Assembly (NCBI RefSeq): GCF_001665785.1
Contig: NZ_LZSO01000014.1
Coordinates: forward strand, 123,737-187,736
DNA from: Mycolicibacterium peregrinum
Lineage (GTDB): Bacteria > Actinomycetota > Actinomycetes > Mycobacteriales > Mycobacteriaceae
Length of the DNA: 64,000 nucleotides
Direction: 5' to 3'
Under the pieces are notes generated by a model. It saw only the letters and a list, made by a program, of their open reading frames with translations. It was not told where the DNA came from and did not search any database. The position numbers and the translations under genes were made by a program. Of this stretch, positions 54,648-63,990 are shown one piece after another. Every line of letters begins with the position of its first letter. Position 1 is the first letter of the stretch.

Positions 54648-55781
54648 TTGCGCCGAAACCGCATTCCAGCAGGCGTTCTCTCGGTTTTTCTCTGCTGGAA
54701 TGCCATTTCGGCGATGCCGGCAGCCGGTGCCAATCCCTTCTTCGGTGATCCGGTGGTGCCCCCGCTGGCCCCCGGTCAGGTGCTGCGCATCGGTCCGAGC
54801 GCCGGAACCGGCACTCCCACCCGCGATTACGGCATCGGTGCCACCGACCTGTGTGAGTTCATGGAGTTCCCCAGCCGGGTGCTCCAGGTCTGCGGTGACA
54901 GCTTTGCGGGACAGGCCGTCGGTTTCGGCGGCTGGCACTCGCCGGTGGCGCTACATGTGGACGCCGATTCGATCGAGGATGCGGGCGGCGTGCGCTACCG
55001 CGGTGTCACCGGGGTGGACAAGCCGTTGCTGGCCGACGCCGCGCCGCCCGGGTCGTCGCAGTTGCCCGCAGGCGTGATCTCCATCAACCGCGAGAACTAC
55101 ATGATGGTGACCACCACCAAGAACCTCGTGCCGCAGAGTTCCCGATTGGTGAAGGCCGATGCGGCCCAGCCGAATTGGCCGACAGTGGCAGGTTCGGTGC
55201 GCGATGCCAAGTACCAGGGCGGCGCCCAGTCGCAGATCACCGGCTATTACGACCCGGTCCCGGCGCCGGATTCGCCCAGTGGCTGGGTGTACGTCTTGGC
55301 CAACAATTTCGACCGCAGCAGCCCGCCGTTCCTGTACCGCGCCAGTCCGAAGACCTTCACCGACCGCGCCACCTGGCAGGGCTGGGCGAGCACCGGTGGC
55401 TGGGGCAAGCCCCCGACAGCGCTGTTCCCCGACCGGGTGGGGGAGATGAGCATCCGACAGATCGACGGCAAGCCCGTGCTGTCCTACTTCAACGCCACCA
55501 ACGGGAACATGGAGATGCGGGTCGCCTACGACCCCACCGGTTTGGGTACCGCGCCGGTGACGACGGTGGTTTTCGCCAGTGCCTGGCCGGACCCGGTCGA
55601 CTCGTTGCCCCCGCCCGAGGTCAACGAGTTGGCCCAGCCCTACGGCGGCTATATCTCGCCCGGTTCCACGCTGGATCAGGTCCGGGTTTTCATCAGCCAG
55701 TGGAACACCATGGCCCGCGGTGGTACGCCCTACCGGGTCATCCAGTACGCGGTGAACCCGTTCAAGCCGTGGGAGCAGTAG
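54648..55781 (+). CDS. Exported DUF4185 protein, GH183-type putative endo-D-arabinanase (Rv3707c-like)
   Basis: From TTG 54648 the product is 377 residues with a convincing signal peptide (basic RRNR, hydrophobic stretch GVLSVFLCW, AAGA before NPFFGD). Residues 2-22 are encoded exactly by palindrome copy D. From ATG 54714 the product would lack an export signal. The mature part is a DUF4185 beta-propeller: RDYGIGATDLCEFMEF, CGDSFAGQAVGFGGWHSPVA, INRENYMMVTTTKNL, YVLANNFDRSSPPFLYRASP and AQPYGGYISPGSTLDQVRVF. Members of this family (GH183) have been reported to cleave D-arabinan of mycobacterial arabinogalactan, so a cell-wall role is likely. The position after asd matches Rv3707c. Confidence 0.82.
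   Translation: MRRNRIPAGVLSVFLCWNAISAMPAAGANPFFGDPVVPPLAPGQVLRIGPSAGTGTPTRDYGIGATDLCEFMEFPSRVLQVCGDSFAGQAVGFGGWHSPVALHVDADSIEDAGGVRYRGVTGVDKPLLADAAPPGSSQLPAGVISINRENYMMVTTTKNLVPQSSRLVKADAAQPNWPTVAGSVRDAKYQGGAQSQITGYYDPVPAPDSPSGWVYVLANNFDRSSPPFLYRASPKTFTDRATWQGWASTGGWGKPPTALFPDRVGEMSIRQIDGKPVLSYFNATNGNMEMRVAYDPTGLGTAPVTTVVFASAWPDPVDSLPPPEVNELAQPYGGYISPGSTLDQVRVFISQWNTMARGGTPYRVIQYAVNPFKPWEQ
54651..54713. repeat. 63-base interspersed palindrome, copy D, inside the DUF4185 signal-peptide region
   Basis: Arms 54651-54672 and 54692-54713 flank the loop 54673-54691, with the same 22-19-22 geometry as copies A-C. The left arm contains CGAAACCGCATTCCAGCAG. Its orientation matches copy A. The loop has diverged (TCTCTCGGTTTTTC) and all 21 codons in the DUF4185 frame are open. 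Confidence 0.9.
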
Positions 55782-55854
55782 TTCCCGGCGCTTTCAAAGC
55801 TGATTCACAGCCAATTCTTGATCAGCACCTCAGCAGCGCTCGCATGCTCGTGTC

Positions 55855-56283
55855 ATGACTGAAACACCACCCACCGATCCTGAACCTGCGACCGAGCCGG
55901 TGGTCGCACCGGCGGCTCAGCCGGCAGTAGTGGTACCCCCGCCCGCCGAGAACAAGCCGAGCCGGCTCATGCAGGCGCTCGCGTGGGTCGGTATCGCTGC
56001 CGGCAGCGTGTTCATCGTCGCCGTGGTCTTCGGCACCGGCTTCTTCCTCGGCGCGCATTCCGATGGCGGCGGCCATCACCATCGTGGCGGCCATGACCGT
56101 GGCGGCATGATGATGTTCCACCACGGCGGACCCGGTGGCGGCCCGGGCCAGATGGGGCCACGGCACGGCATGATGCCGCCTGGGGGTCCCGGTGGCCCCG
56201 GCTCGTTCGGCCCCGGCGGTCCGGGCAGCGGCCCTGAGCGTCCTGAGACCCCGGCGACACCGGCACCGCCTGCGCGACCATAA
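55855..56283 (+). CDS. Single-pass membrane protein with His/Gly/Met-rich exterior
   Basis: A 142-residue protein. A Pro/Glu/Ala-rich cytoplasmic segment (residues 1-38) is followed by one membrane helix (about 40-66, LAWVGIAAGSVFIVAVVFGT). The exterior is dominated by His, Gly, Met and Pro: GAHSDGGGHHHRGGHDRGGM, MMFHHGG, RHGMMPPGGPGGPG. Such clusters can bind Cu, Ni or Zn. It lies 50 bases upstream of a Fur-family regulator on the same strand, with a Fur-box-like repeat in between, so a link to metal handling is plausible. There is no named family that I recognise. Confidence 0.72.
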   Translation: MTETPPTDPEPATEPVVAPAAQPAVVVPPPAENKPSRLMQALAWVGIAAGSVFIVAVVFGTGFFLGAHSDGGGHHHRGGHDRGGMMMFHHGGPGGGPGQMGPRHGMMPPGGPGGPGSFGPGGPGSGPERPETPATPAPPARP

Positions 56284-56293
56284 TCACAGCCCA

Positions 56294-56317
56294 CTCTTTT
56301 GGACTGACTCCAAAGAG
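56294..56317. promoter_or_regulatory. Candidate Fur box upstream of the fur-family gene
   Basis: CTCTTTTGGA (56294-56303) and TCCAAAGAG (56309-56317) form a near-perfect inverted repeat around five bases. A -10-like CATACT (56322-56327) follows, seven bases before the GTG start at 56334, implying a leaderless, probably autoregulated transcript. Confidence 0.6.
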
Positions 56318-56333
56318 CGCGCATACTGGAGCC

Positions 56334-56771
56334 GTGACCACGGTGCATGAACACGACCCCAAGGCCCTGTTGCGGGCTGCCGGGCTGCGCGTGACCGCGC
56401 CGCGGGTCGCGGTTCTCCAGGCGCTGGCCGACCACCCGCATTCGACTGCAGACGATGTGGCCGGCCGGGCCCGCGAGAACCTCGGTTCGGTGTCGACCCA
56501 AGCGGTCTACGACGTCCTTCGCGCCTGCGTCAACGCAGGTCTGGTCCGTCGGATCGAACCGGCCGGATCCTCGGCGCGCTACGAGACCCGCGCCGGCGAC
56601 AACCACCATCACCTGGTCTGCCGGGTGTGCGGCGTGGTCGCCGACGTCGATTGCGCAGTGGGCGAGACCCCCTGCCTGGAGCCCTCTGACCTGGCGGGCT
56701 TCGCCGTCGACGAGGCCGAGGTCGTGTTCTGGGGAATCTGCGCGGATTGCCAGGCGGCGGCCTCCAACTAG
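56334..56771 (+). CDS. Fur family metalloregulator (FurA3-like by position)
   Basis: A 145-residue Fur/PerR-type repressor. The winged helix lies at about residues 10-80 (LRAAGLRVTAPRVAVLQALA, VSTQAVYDVLRACVNAGLVR). The regulatory-site motif is AGDNHHHLVCRVCGVVADVD, with the His cluster and the first CxxC; the second CxxC is CADC near the C-terminus, together a structural zinc site. By remembered gene order it corresponds to furA3 of M. smegmatis. katG, the usual partner of furA, is absent. The neighbouring His-rich membrane protein is a possible target. Start GTG 56334 follows the inverted repeat. Confidence 0.9.
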   Translation: MTTVHEHDPKALLRAAGLRVTAPRVAVLQALADHPHSTADDVAGRARENLGSVSTQAVYDVLRACVNAGLVRRIEPAGSSARYETRAGDNHHHLVCRVCGVVADVDCAVGETPCLEPSDLAGFAVDEAEVVFWGICADCQAAASN

Positions 56772-56793
56772 ACCACTCTGCAGCCCAACGGAC

Positions 56794-56824
56794 GCCCCGG
56801 CCACTGCCCCTTGGTGGCCGGGGC
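56794..56824 (+). terminator. Terminator hairpin of the fur-family gene
   Basis: GCCCCGGCCAC (56794-56804) pairs perfectly with GTGGCCGGGGC (56814-56824) around a nine-base loop, 22 bases after the stop. A short T-containing stretch (TCCTTGCATTTC) follows. Confidence 0.75.
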
Positions 56825-56884
56825 TCCTTGCATTTCGTCCAAGGATTGGGTGGGCCTCGGCGAATCGTGAGATTCTCGCTAACC

Positions 56885-57412
56885 ATGACCCGCAATCGGC
56901 TGCTGGTTGCCGCACTGCTCGCAGTGCCGGTGCTGGCCGCCGGCTGCAGCACGGCCGCCGAACCCGAGCGCGGCGGGGCCATGGTCTTCGCGGTCGGCGA
57001 TTGCGTGCGCGTCCCGGCCGCCACACCCGCGGCGCCGCGCGTCACGAGAGCCGGCAAGGTGTCCTGCGACGTCGACCCCAGCTACACCGTGGGGGCCATC
57101 GCCGACGGCACCGGGGCGTGCCCGAGCGCCGAGTACCAGCACCTGCCCGCCGAGCTCGCCGATCCCTCGACCGCGCGGCTGTGCCTGGTCCCCAATCTGG
57201 TCGCCAATCACTGCTACGAACTCGGCATGCCCGCGGGCATGGTCGAACTGACCGACTGCACTTCGCGCACCGAGCGGGGCCCGGGCGTGATGGTTCAGGT
57301 GACGCAACGCCTCGACGTGCGGGACGGTTCGGCCTGCCCTGCCGAAACCGGGCACTACGCCTGGCCTTATCCGTCGCCGGCGCGAACCTATTGCACGCGG
57401 ACGGTGCACTAA
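56885..57412 (+). CDS. Putative lipoprotein
   Basis: A 175-residue exported protein. The signal sequence starts MTRNRLLVAALLAVPVLAAG and ends in the lipobox LAAGC, so it should be lipid-anchored at about residue 21. The mature part contains eight cysteines (for example GDCVRVP, VSCDVDP, GACPSAEY, RLCLVP, NHCYEL, TDCTSR), enough for several disulfides. It has the Cys-spacing style of LppU-type mycobacterial lipoproteins. Function unknown. ATG 56885 was chosen because upstream sequence is the fur terminator region. Confidence 0.75.
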   Translation: MTRNRLLVAALLAVPVLAAGCSTAAEPERGGAMVFAVGDCVRVPAATPAAPRVTRAGKVSCDVDPSYTVGAIADGTGACPSAEYQHLPAELADPSTARLCLVPNLVANHCYELGMPAGMVELTDCTSRTERGPGVMVQVTQRLDVRDGSACPAETGHYAWPYPSPARTYCTRTVH

Positions 57413-57417
57413 CTGGC

Positions 57418-58071
57418 ATGATCGAGGCCATGCGTGCCCTGACTGTCTGTTTCGGGCTGGCCGGTCTCGCGCTGGCATTGGCTGCACCTGCTGGTGCGCG
57501 CCCCTCGGATCCTGGTGTCGTGTCCTATGCCGTCATGCCCAAAGGCTCGGTGGGCAACATCATCGGTGCCCCGATGACGTGGGAATCCGAGTTCACCGAC
57601 CCGTTCCAGGGCTTCTCGGTGGACAACCCGGTGTGCAACAACTGGGCCGATGTCGGGCTGCCCGAGGTGTTCAACGACCCGGACCTCGCTTCGTTCAACG
57701 GCGCCACCACCCAGACGGCGGCCGGGGACGACAGCCATTTCGTCAAACAAGCCATCGGGGTGTTCGCGACGCCGGAGGCGGCCGACCGAGCCTTCCACCG
57801 CGTGGTGGACCGCACCAACGGATGCTCGGGCCAGACCACCGCGATGCACCTGGACAACTTCGTCACCCAGGTGTGGACGTTCACCGGTGGCCCGGCGAGT
57901 GCCACCGACGCGGACTGGGTGAAACAGGAGGCCGGAACCGACCGTCGCTGTTTCAACACCACCCGCAAACGGGAAAACGTGCTGCTACAAGCCAAGGTGT
58001 GCCAGTCCGGTAACGCAGGTCCCGCGGTCAACGTGCTGGCCGGAGCCATGCAGAACACGCTGGGGCAGTAG
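57418..58071 (+). CDS. Exported PknH-extracellular-domain-like protein
   Basis: A 217-residue protein with a Sec signal peptide (MIEAMRALTVCFGLAGLALA, cleavage after GARP region near residue 30). The mature part resembles the extracellular sensor domain of mycobacterial PknH: four cysteines (PVCNNW, NGCSGQ, RRCFNT, KVCQSG) that can form two disulfides and segments such as FATPEAADRAFHRVVDRTNG and WVKQEAGTDRRCFNTTRKRE. No kinase domain is attached, as in the many stand-alone sensor-domain proteins. The ligand is unknown. ATG 57430 is an alternative start four codons later. Confidence 0.78.
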   Translation: MIEAMRALTVCFGLAGLALALAAPAGARPSDPGVVSYAVMPKGSVGNIIGAPMTWESEFTDPFQGFSVDNPVCNNWADVGLPEVFNDPDLASFNGATTQTAAGDDSHFVKQAIGVFATPEAADRAFHRVVDRTNGCSGQTTAMHLDNFVTQVWTFTGGPASATDADWVKQEAGTDRRCFNTTRKRENVLLQAKVCQSGNAGPAVNVLAGAMQNTLGQ

Positions 58072-58147
58072 AAGATGTCGGTCCTATCTGGATGATGGAA
58101 CAGAACCGAGCCGTTTGATCCGGTGAGGACCGGGAGGGGTGGTTGCG

Positions 58148-59419
58148 TTGGCAGTACCCGTCACGACCGATGCGGCCCGTCTAGCTCCCGTCGAGTTCAC
58201 CAGCGCCGAACATGCCGCGGCGTTCATCGAAGCCCGCTGCCTGGCTGACGGGCCGGTCGGGCAGGTAGGTCTCGAGATCGAGGCCCACTGTTTCGACCTC
58301 GACGATCCGCTGCGGCGCCCTGGCTGGGACGAGCTCTCCGACGTGATCGCCGCGGTGCCCGCACTGCCCGGCGGTAGCCGGATCACCGTCGAACCTGGGG
58401 GCGCCGTGGAGCTGTCCGGCCCTCCGGCCGACGGGCCGTCGGCCGCGACCGCCGCTCTGCTCGCCGATCGGGCCGTGCTGCGGGCGGAGTTCGAGCGCCG
58501 TGGTCTGGGTCTGGTGTTGTTGGGCGCCGACCCGGTGCGGCCCACGCAACGGGTGAATCCCGGTCCGCGGTATCAGGCGATGGAGACGTTCTTCGCAGCC
58601 AGTGGGTCGGCAGAAGCCGGTGCGGCGATGATGACGTCGACCGCTTCGGTTCAGGTCAACCTCGATGCCGGTCCGCGTGCCGACTGGGCGCAGCGGGTGC
58701 GTCTGGCGCATGCCCTCGGCCCGACGATGATCGCGATCACCGCGAATTCGCCGATGCTCGGCGGACAGTTCACCGGGTGGAAGTCCTCGCGGCAGCGGGT
58801 GTGGGGGCAGTTGGATTCTGCACGCTGTGGCCCGATTCTGGGGGGCGATGGCGACGATCCGGCCAGTGACTGGGCGCGGTATGCGCTGCGGGCGCCGGTG
58901 ATGCTGGTGAACACCCCGGATGCCGTTCCCGTGACCAACTGGGTCCCGTTCGCCGACTGGGCCGACGGGCGCGCAGTGCTCGGCGGTCGCCGCCCCACCG
59001 AAACCGATCTCGAATATCACCTGACGACACTGTTTCCGCCGGTGCGGCCGCGGCGCTGGTTGGAGATCCGCTATCTCGACAGCGTCTCGGATGCCCTGTG
59101 GCCCGCGGTGGTGTTCATGCTGACCACACTTCTCGACGATCCGGAGGCCGCCGCGATCGCCACGGTGGCGACAGCCCCGGTCGCCACCGCATGGGACCGG
59201 GCCGCCCAAGCCGGCCTCACCGACCGTCACCTGCACGCGGCGGCGCTCACCTGCGTTTCGGCCGCGGCCGACCGGGCGCCTGCGGAACTCGCGGAATCGA
59301 TGGGGCGGTTGACGCGTTCGGTCCAGGAGGGACGCTGCCCGGCCGACGATTTCGCCGACCAGGTCGTGGGCCATGGAATCGCTGCTGCGATGAGCCAACT
59401 GGTGAAGGGCGAGCTTTGA
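58148..59419 (+). CDS. egtA: Glutamate-cysteine ligase of ergothioneine synthesis
   Basis: A 423-residue GCS2-type ligase that makes gamma-glutamylcysteine, the sulfur donor for ergothioneine. Typical EgtA segments are [77 protein letters not shown] and [11 protein letters not shown]. The start is a choice between GTG 58139 and TTG 58148. The GGGAGGGG ribosome-binding site is only one base from the GTG but about nine from the TTG, so TTG is preferred. It is the first gene of egtABCDE, and its TGA overlaps the egtB start. Confidence 0.93.
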   Translation: MAVPVTTDAARLAPVEFTSAEHAAAFIEARCLADGPVGQVGLEIEAHCFDLDDPLRRPGWDELSDVIAAVPALPGGSRITVEPGGAVELSGPPADGPSAATAALLADRAVLRAEFERRGLGLVLLGADPVRPTQRVNPGPRYQAMETFFAASGSAEAGAAMMTSTASVQVNLDAGPRADWAQRVRLAHALGPTMIAITANSPMLGGQFTGWKSSRQRVWGQLDSARCGPILGGDGDDPASDWARYALRAPVMLVNTPDAVPVTNWVPFADWADGRAVLGGRRPTETDLEYHLTTLFPPVRPRRWLEIRYLDSVSDALWPAVVFMLTTLLDDPEAAAIATVATAPVATAWDRAAQAGLTDRHLHAAALTCVSAAADRAPAELAESMGRLTRSVQEGRCPADDFADQVVGHGIAAAMSQLVKGEL

Positions 59420-60690
59420 CGACACGCGAGGCGCTGGCGCAGCAGCTCACCCGGGCGCGGGAACGTACCCTGCGCCTGGTCGACTTCGACGATGCTGAAC
59501 TGCACCGCCAGTACAGCCCGTTGATGAGCCCCCTGGTCTGGGATCTCGCCCACATCGGTCAGCAGGAGGAGTTGTGGCTGCTGCGGGCCGGCAACCCGGA
59601 CCGTCCGGGCATTCTGGATCCCGAGGTCGACCGGTTGTACGACGCCTTCGTGCACTCGCGGGCCAGTCGCGTCGACCTTCCGCTGCTACCGCCGGGGGAT
59701 GCGCGAACCTATTGCGCGACGGTGCGATCCAAGGCGCTCGATGCGCTCGACTCTCTTGATGCCGACGACTCCGCCTTCACTTTCGGACTCGTGATCAGTC
59801 ACGAGAACCAGCACGACGAGACCATGCTGCAGGCACTGAATCTGCGGTCCGGGCTTCCGCTACTCGACACCGGCAGCGCGTTGCCCACCGGCCGGCCCGG
59901 CGTAGCCGGCACCTCGGTGCTGATTCCGGGTGGGCCGTTCGTGCTCGGTGTCGACGAACTGACCGAACCGCACTCGTTGGACAACGAACGTCCGGCGCAC
60001 ACCGTGGACGTACCCGGCTTTCGCATCGGCCGGGTGCCGGTCACCAATGCCGAATGGCGTGAGTTCATCGACGACGGCGGCTATCAGCAGTCCTGTTGGT
60101 GGTCGGAACGCGGCTGGGCGCATCGTCAGGAAGCGGGTTTGGTGGCGCCCGCGTTCTGGGGGCCCGACGGTACGCGCGCCAGGTTCGGCCACATCGAGAC
60201 CATCCCGGCCGACGAACCGGTCCAGCACGTCACGTTCTTTGAAGCCGAGGCCTATGCCGCGTGGGCCGGGGCCCGGCTGCCCACCGAGATCGAGTGGGAA
60301 AAGGCCTGCGCCTGGGATCCGGAGGCTGGGGCCCGGCGCCGATTCCCCTGGGGTACTTCCGAACCCACCGAGGCGCTGGCCAACCTCGGCGGTGAGGCGC
60401 GCCGCCCCGCGCCCGTGGGGGCTTACCCCGCCGGAGCATCGGCCTATGGCGTCGAGCAGATGTTGGGCGATGTCTGGGAGTGGACCACTTCCCCGCTGCG
60501 GCCATGGCCCGGCTTCACCCCGATGGTCTATGACCGCTACACCGAACCCTTCTTCGACGGTGATTACCGGGTCCTGCGCGGCGGCTCGTGGGCGGTGTCC
60601 GCCGACATCCTGCGCCCGAGCTTCCGCAACTGGGACCATCCGATCCGTCGGCAGATCTTCTCCGGTGTGCGTCTGGCCTGGGACAGCTGA
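59416..60690 (+). CDS. egtB: Iron(II)-dependent sulfoxide synthase of ergothioneine synthesis
   Basis: A 424-residue enzyme joining gamma-glutamylcysteine to hercynine with oxygen. The N-terminal DinB-like domain contributes the iron histidines: His in [14 protein letters not shown] and two in [15 protein letters not shown]. The C-terminal formylglycine-generating-enzyme/C-type lectin fold shows [60 protein letters not shown] and [23 protein letters not shown] 59416 overlaps the egtA stop, with GAAGGGCGAG as ribosome-binding site, and gives the family N-terminus. Confidence 0.95.
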   Translation: MTTREALAQQLTRARERTLRLVDFDDAELHRQYSPLMSPLVWDLAHIGQQEELWLLRAGNPDRPGILDPEVDRLYDAFVHSRASRVDLPLLPPGDARTYCATVRSKALDALDSLDADDSAFTFGLVISHENQHDETMLQALNLRSGLPLLDTGSALPTGRPGVAGTSVLIPGGPFVLGVDELTEPHSLDNERPAHTVDVPGFRIGRVPVTNAEWREFIDDGGYQQSCWWSERGWAHRQEAGLVAPAFWGPDGTRARFGHIETIPADEPVQHVTFFEAEAYAAWAGARLPTEIEWEKACAWDPEAGARRRFPWGTSEPTEALANLGGEARRPAPVGAYPAGASAYGVEQMLGDVWEWTTSPLRPWPGFTPMVYDRYTEPFFDGDYRVLRGGSWAVSADILRPSFRNWDHPIRRQIFSGVRLAWDS

Positions 60691-61382
60691 TGTGCCGGCA
60701 TATCGGGTGGCTCGGCGCACCGCGGTCGGTGGCATCGCTGGTGCTGGATCCACCGCAGGGCCTGCTCGTGCAGTCCTACGCGCCGCGTCGTCAGAAGAAC
60801 GGGTTGATGAACGCCGACGGTTGGGGCGCAGGGTTTTTCGACTCCGGTGTGCCTCGTCGATGGCGCAGCGACAAACCGCTGTGGGGCGACGCGTCGTTCG
60901 CCTCGGTCGCGCCGGCGTTGACCAGTGGATGCGTGGTCGCGGCCGTGCGTTCGGCGACCATCGGCATGCCGATCGAGCCCTCGGCCTCGGCGCCGTTCAC
61001 CGACGGGCAGTGGCTGCTGTCGCACAACGGGGTGGTGGACCGCGCGGTCCTGCCGTTGACCGGGAAAGCCGAATCCACCGTGGACAGCGCGGTGCTGGCA
61101 TCGGTGATCTTCGAGCGTGGGCTGGACACGCTAGGGCAGACCATTGTCGAAGTCGGCACGCTGGATCCGAATGCCCGGCTGAACATTCTGGCTGCCAACG
61201 GTTCTCGTATGATCGCCACCACCTGGGGTGACACCTTGTCGATGCTGGCACTGCCGGATGGCGTCGTGCTCGCCAGTGAACCCTACGACGACGATCCCGA
61301 GTGGTCGGACATCCCGGACCGGCACCTCGTCACCGTGGCCGGCTCTGACGTCGAGTTCACCCCACTGAAAGGTTCGGTATGA
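60690..61382 (+). CDS. egtC: Gamma-glutamyl hercynylcysteine sulfoxide amidohydrolase
   Basis: A 230-residue Ntn-type class II amidotransferase-fold hydrolase. Cys2 of MCRHIGWLG is the nucleophile. [33 protein letters not shown] and [16 protein letters not shown] match EgtC. It removes the glutamate from the EgtB product. ATG 60690 overlaps the last base of the egtB TGA, and its stop overlaps egtD by four bases. Confidence 0.94.
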   Translation: MCRHIGWLGAPRSVASLVLDPPQGLLVQSYAPRRQKNGLMNADGWGAGFFDSGVPRRWRSDKPLWGDASFASVAPALTSGCVVAAVRSATIGMPIEPSASAPFTDGQWLLSHNGVVDRAVLPLTGKAESTVDSAVLASVIFERGLDTLGQTIVEVGTLDPNARLNILAANGSRMIATTWGDTLSMLALPDGVVLASEPYDDDPEWSDIPDRHLVTVAGSDVEFTPLKGSV

Positions 61383-62344
61383 CGCTCACCCTGTCCAACT
61401 ATCTGGCGGCAGATTCCGCTGCCACCGCGCTCCGTCGCGATGTGCGCGAGGGGCTGTCCCAGTCCCCGAAGATGCTGCCACCCAAGTGGTTCTACGATTC
61501 GGTGGGAAGCGATCTGTTCGACCAGATCACCCGGCTGCCCGAGTACTACCCGACCCGCACCGAGGCGCAGATCCTCACGCACCGCTCGCCGGAGATCGTT
61601 GCGGCCGCCGGGGCCGACACTCTCGTCGAGTTGGGCAGCGGCACCTCGGAGAAGACCAGGATGCTGCTCGACGCCATGCGCGACGGTGGCCAGTTGCGCC
61701 GGTTCATCCCGTTCGACGTCGACGCCAGTGTGCTCCGTTCTGCCGGAGATGCCATCGGCCAGGAGTATCCGGGCATTGAAATCGACGCGGTATGTGGTGA
61801 TTTCGAGGAACATCTGGGCAAGATCCCGGCCGTCGGACGGCGTCTGGTCGCGTTCCTCGGCTCGACGATCGGCAACCTCACCCCAGGCCCGCGGGCGGAT
61901 TTCCTGGCGTCGCTGGCCGAGACCCTGCAGCCCGGTGACAGCGTGTTGTTGGGCACCGACCTGGTCAAGGACACCGACCGACTGGTCAGCGCCTACGACG
62001 ACAGTGCCGGTGTGACCGCGGCGTTCAACCGCAATGTGCTGTCGGTGGTGAACCGCGAGCTCGACGCCGATTTCGACCTCGACGCCTTCGAACATGTGGC
62101 GAAGTGGAATGCCGACGAGGAGCGGATCGAGATGTGGCTGCGCGCGGATGAGCCGCAGCAAGTTCGTGTGGCGGCGCTGGATCTCGACATCGCATTCGGT
62201 GCCGGCGAGGAGATGCTGACCGAGGTGTCCTGCAAGTTCCGGGCCGATGGAGTGGCCGAGGAGCTCGCGAAAGCCGGTTTGCAGCAGACACATTGGTGGA
62301 CCGATGAAGCCGGTGATTTCGGCCTGTCTCTGGCGGTGAAATGA
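61379..62344 (+). CDS. egtD: L-histidine N-alpha-methyltransferase
   Basis: A 321-residue SAM-dependent enzyme that trimethylates histidine to hercynine. The start [11 protein letters not shown] is followed by [20 protein letters not shown] and [14 protein letters not shown], typical of EgtD. The SAM motif is [34 protein letters not shown] and [20 protein letters not shown] continue the fold, and the C-terminal part [14 protein letters not shown] closes the histidine pocket. ATGA overlaps exist with both neighbours. As the pathway entry enzyme, its presence confirms the cluster's identity. Confidence 0.96.
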   Translation: MTLTLSNYLAADSAATALRRDVREGLSQSPKMLPPKWFYDSVGSDLFDQITRLPEYYPTRTEAQILTHRSPEIVAAAGADTLVELGSGTSEKTRMLLDAMRDGGQLRRFIPFDVDASVLRSAGDAIGQEYPGIEIDAVCGDFEEHLGKIPAVGRRLVAFLGSTIGNLTPGPRADFLASLAETLQPGDSVLLGTDLVKDTDRLVSAYDDSAGVTAAFNRNVLSVVNRELDADFDLDAFEHVAKWNADEERIEMWLRADEPQQVRVAALDLDIAFGAGEEMLTEVSCKFRADGVAEELAKAGLQQTHWWTDEAGDFGLSLAVK

Positions 62345-63456
62345 GTCTCGCGCAGCAGTGGGTTGACGCCCGGCCCAAGGTCGCCGGCCTGCACTTCGAC
62401 AGTGGCGCCTGCTCGCGCCAGAGCCTCCCTGTCATCGACGCGGTCGCCGCGCATGCGCGTCACGAGGCCGAAGTGGGCGGGTACGTGGCGGCCGAGGCGG
62501 CAGCGCCTGTTCTCGCGGCGGGTCGGGCCGCGGTCGCGGCACTGACCGGACTCGACGCCGCGGACGTGGTGTACACGACGGGTTCCAACCACTCTCTCGA
62601 TCTCTTGCTCGGCAGCTGGACCGGGGAGCGCACGCTCGCCTGCCTGCCGGGCGAGTTCGGGCCGAACCTGGCTGTCATGGCCGCCAACGGTTTTCAGGTG
62701 CGTGCGTTGCCTGTCGACGGGGACGGCCGGGTCGTGGTCGACGAGGATGCCCGCCAATTCACTTCGGATCCGCCGGCTTTGGTGCACTTCACTGCGCTGG
62801 CCAGCCACCGTGGCGTCGCCCAGCCACTGGCCGAGATGGTCGCGGTGTGCCGCGCGGCCGGGGTCCCGATCGTGGTGGACGCCGCGCAGGCATTCGGGCA
62901 CCTGGACTGCAACGTCAGTCCCGACGCGATCTACTCGTCGTCACGCAAATGGCTCGCCGGTCCGCGCGGCGTGGGCTTCCTGGCCGTGGCGCCGGAACTG
63001 GCAGCCCGGCTGCAGCGGCATTTCCCGCCCGCGTCGTGGGATGTGCCTGTGACGGTGCTGCAGAGCTTCGAGCACGGTGAGCACAGTGCCGCGAACCGTA
63101 TCGGATACTCGGTTGCGCTCGGTGAACACCTCGCCGCTGGACCGGATGTCGTCCGCGGCAGGCTTGCCGAGGTGGGCAGTGCCGCGCGGCAGATCCTCGC
63201 CGGGGTGCCCGGCTGGCGCGTCGTGGAAGGTGTCGATGAACCGACCGCGATCACCACTCTCGAACCCACCAATGGTGCCGATCCGGGTGCGGTGCGGGCG
63301 TGGTTGATCGCCGAGCGCGGGATCGTCACCACCGCATGTGAACTCGCGCGGGCGCCGTTCGAGATGAGCAAGCCGGTGCTGCGGGTGTCACCGCATGTCG
63401 ACACGACCGCCGAGGATCTGGAGCAGTTCGCCGGGGTGTTGCGCGACGTGCCCTAG
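62341..63456 (+). CDS. egtE: PLP-dependent C-S lyase of ergothioneine synthesis
   Basis: A 371-residue class V aminotransferase-fold enzyme that cleaves hercynylcysteine sulfoxide to ergothioneine. [16 protein letters not shown] and [15 protein letters not shown] are PLP contacts, and [17 protein letters not shown] carries the Schiff-base lysine Lys203. ISAxR-type substrate residues cannot be checked by eye. ATGA overlaps the egtD stop, and the gene converges on a small hypothetical gene with a four-base overlap. It completes egtABCDE. Confidence 0.94.
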   Translation: MSLAQQWVDARPKVAGLHFDSGACSRQSLPVIDAVAAHARHEAEVGGYVAAEAAAPVLAAGRAAVAALTGLDAADVVYTTGSNHSLDLLLGSWTGERTLACLPGEFGPNLAVMAANGFQVRALPVDGDGRVVVDEDARQFTSDPPALVHFTALASHRGVAQPLAEMVAVCRAAGVPIVVDAAQAFGHLDCNVSPDAIYSSSRKWLAGPRGVGFLAVAPELAARLQRHFPPASWDVPVTVLQSFEHGEHSAANRIGYSVALGEHLAAGPDVVRGRLAEVGSAARQILAGVPGWRVVEGVDEPTAITTLEPTNGADPGAVRAWLIAERGIVTTACELARAPFEMSKPVLRVSPHVDTTAEDLEQFAGVLRDVP

Positions 63457-63860
63457 AGGCGCGTCGTGTATTCGTCGCCTATCGCCGAGTAGACGGCGTC
63501 TTCGCGGCCGTCGTACCCGCGCCCATTGGTCACGAGTCCGTTGTACGGACCGACTTTCGACAGCTTTGCCCCGTCCTGCCAAACGATCATGAGCCCGTGT
63601 TCCTCCTCCCATGGGCATTCGGCTTCCATCACGACATACCAGCGCTCGTACCATTCTGTGACCATGACCGGTCCGGGTGTGACGCTTGCCCAGATGTCGG
63701 CGGAAGTTTGCGGCACACCCATTTCCTCGTCCAGCCAATCCTCGCCGCCGACCGTGTAGTGGATATCCCGGTAGTAGGCATATACGTGACGAGAGTCGGC
63801 GATCCGGTCGGCCGGCGTGAGTGTCAGGAAGGTCGCCAGGGCCGCCTCTACTGCTGGCAT
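63453..63860 (-). CDS. Conserved hypothetical protein, about 135 residues
   Basis: A small acidic, tryptophan-rich soluble protein with no signal peptide or membrane helix. Recognisable stretches are [40 protein letters not shown] and [20 protein letters not shown]. The overall style resembles DUF6985-type immunity-like proteins, but I cannot assign a family. ATG 63860 is used; GTG 63869 would add three residues. It overlaps the egtE stop by four bases. The upstream region consists of short direct repeats. Confidence 0.65.
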   Translation of the reverse strand: MPAVEAALATFLTLTPADRIADSRHVYAYYRDIHYTVGGEDWLDEEMGVPQTSADIWASVTPGPVMVTEWYERWYVVMEAECPWEEEHGLMIVWQDGAKLSKVGPYNGLVTNGRGYDGREDAVYSAIGDEYTTRL

Positions 63861-63871
63861 GTTTCTCACCC

Positions 63872-63909
63872 ATGTCCTGATGCAGAACTGTCACCGATGT
63901 CCTGATACA
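63872..63909. repeat. Short direct repeat ATGTCCTGATxCA
   Basis: ATGTCCTGATGCA (63872-63884) recurs as ATGTCCTGATACA (63897-63909), 25 bases apart, with CTGTCACCG between them. It lies directly upstream of the minus-strand hypothetical gene. It may be a remnant of an insertion-sequence end or a regulator site. Confidence 0.45.
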
Positions 63910-63931
63910 TCACACCGGCGCGTGTCATCCT

Positions 63932-63990
63932 GTTGCCTCACGTCAAGATGCGCGCGAAGGGGGGTTCGTTGCCTCACGTGAGCGTGCGCG
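63932..63990. repeat. Two 23-base direct repeats at the right edge
   Basis: GTTGCCTCACGT followed by CAAGATGCGCG (63932-63954) recurs at 63968-63990 as GTTGCCTCACGT plus GAGCGTGCGCG, 36 bases apart, 19 of 23 identical. The window ends 10 bases later, so further copies may continue outside. Confidence 0.55.
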
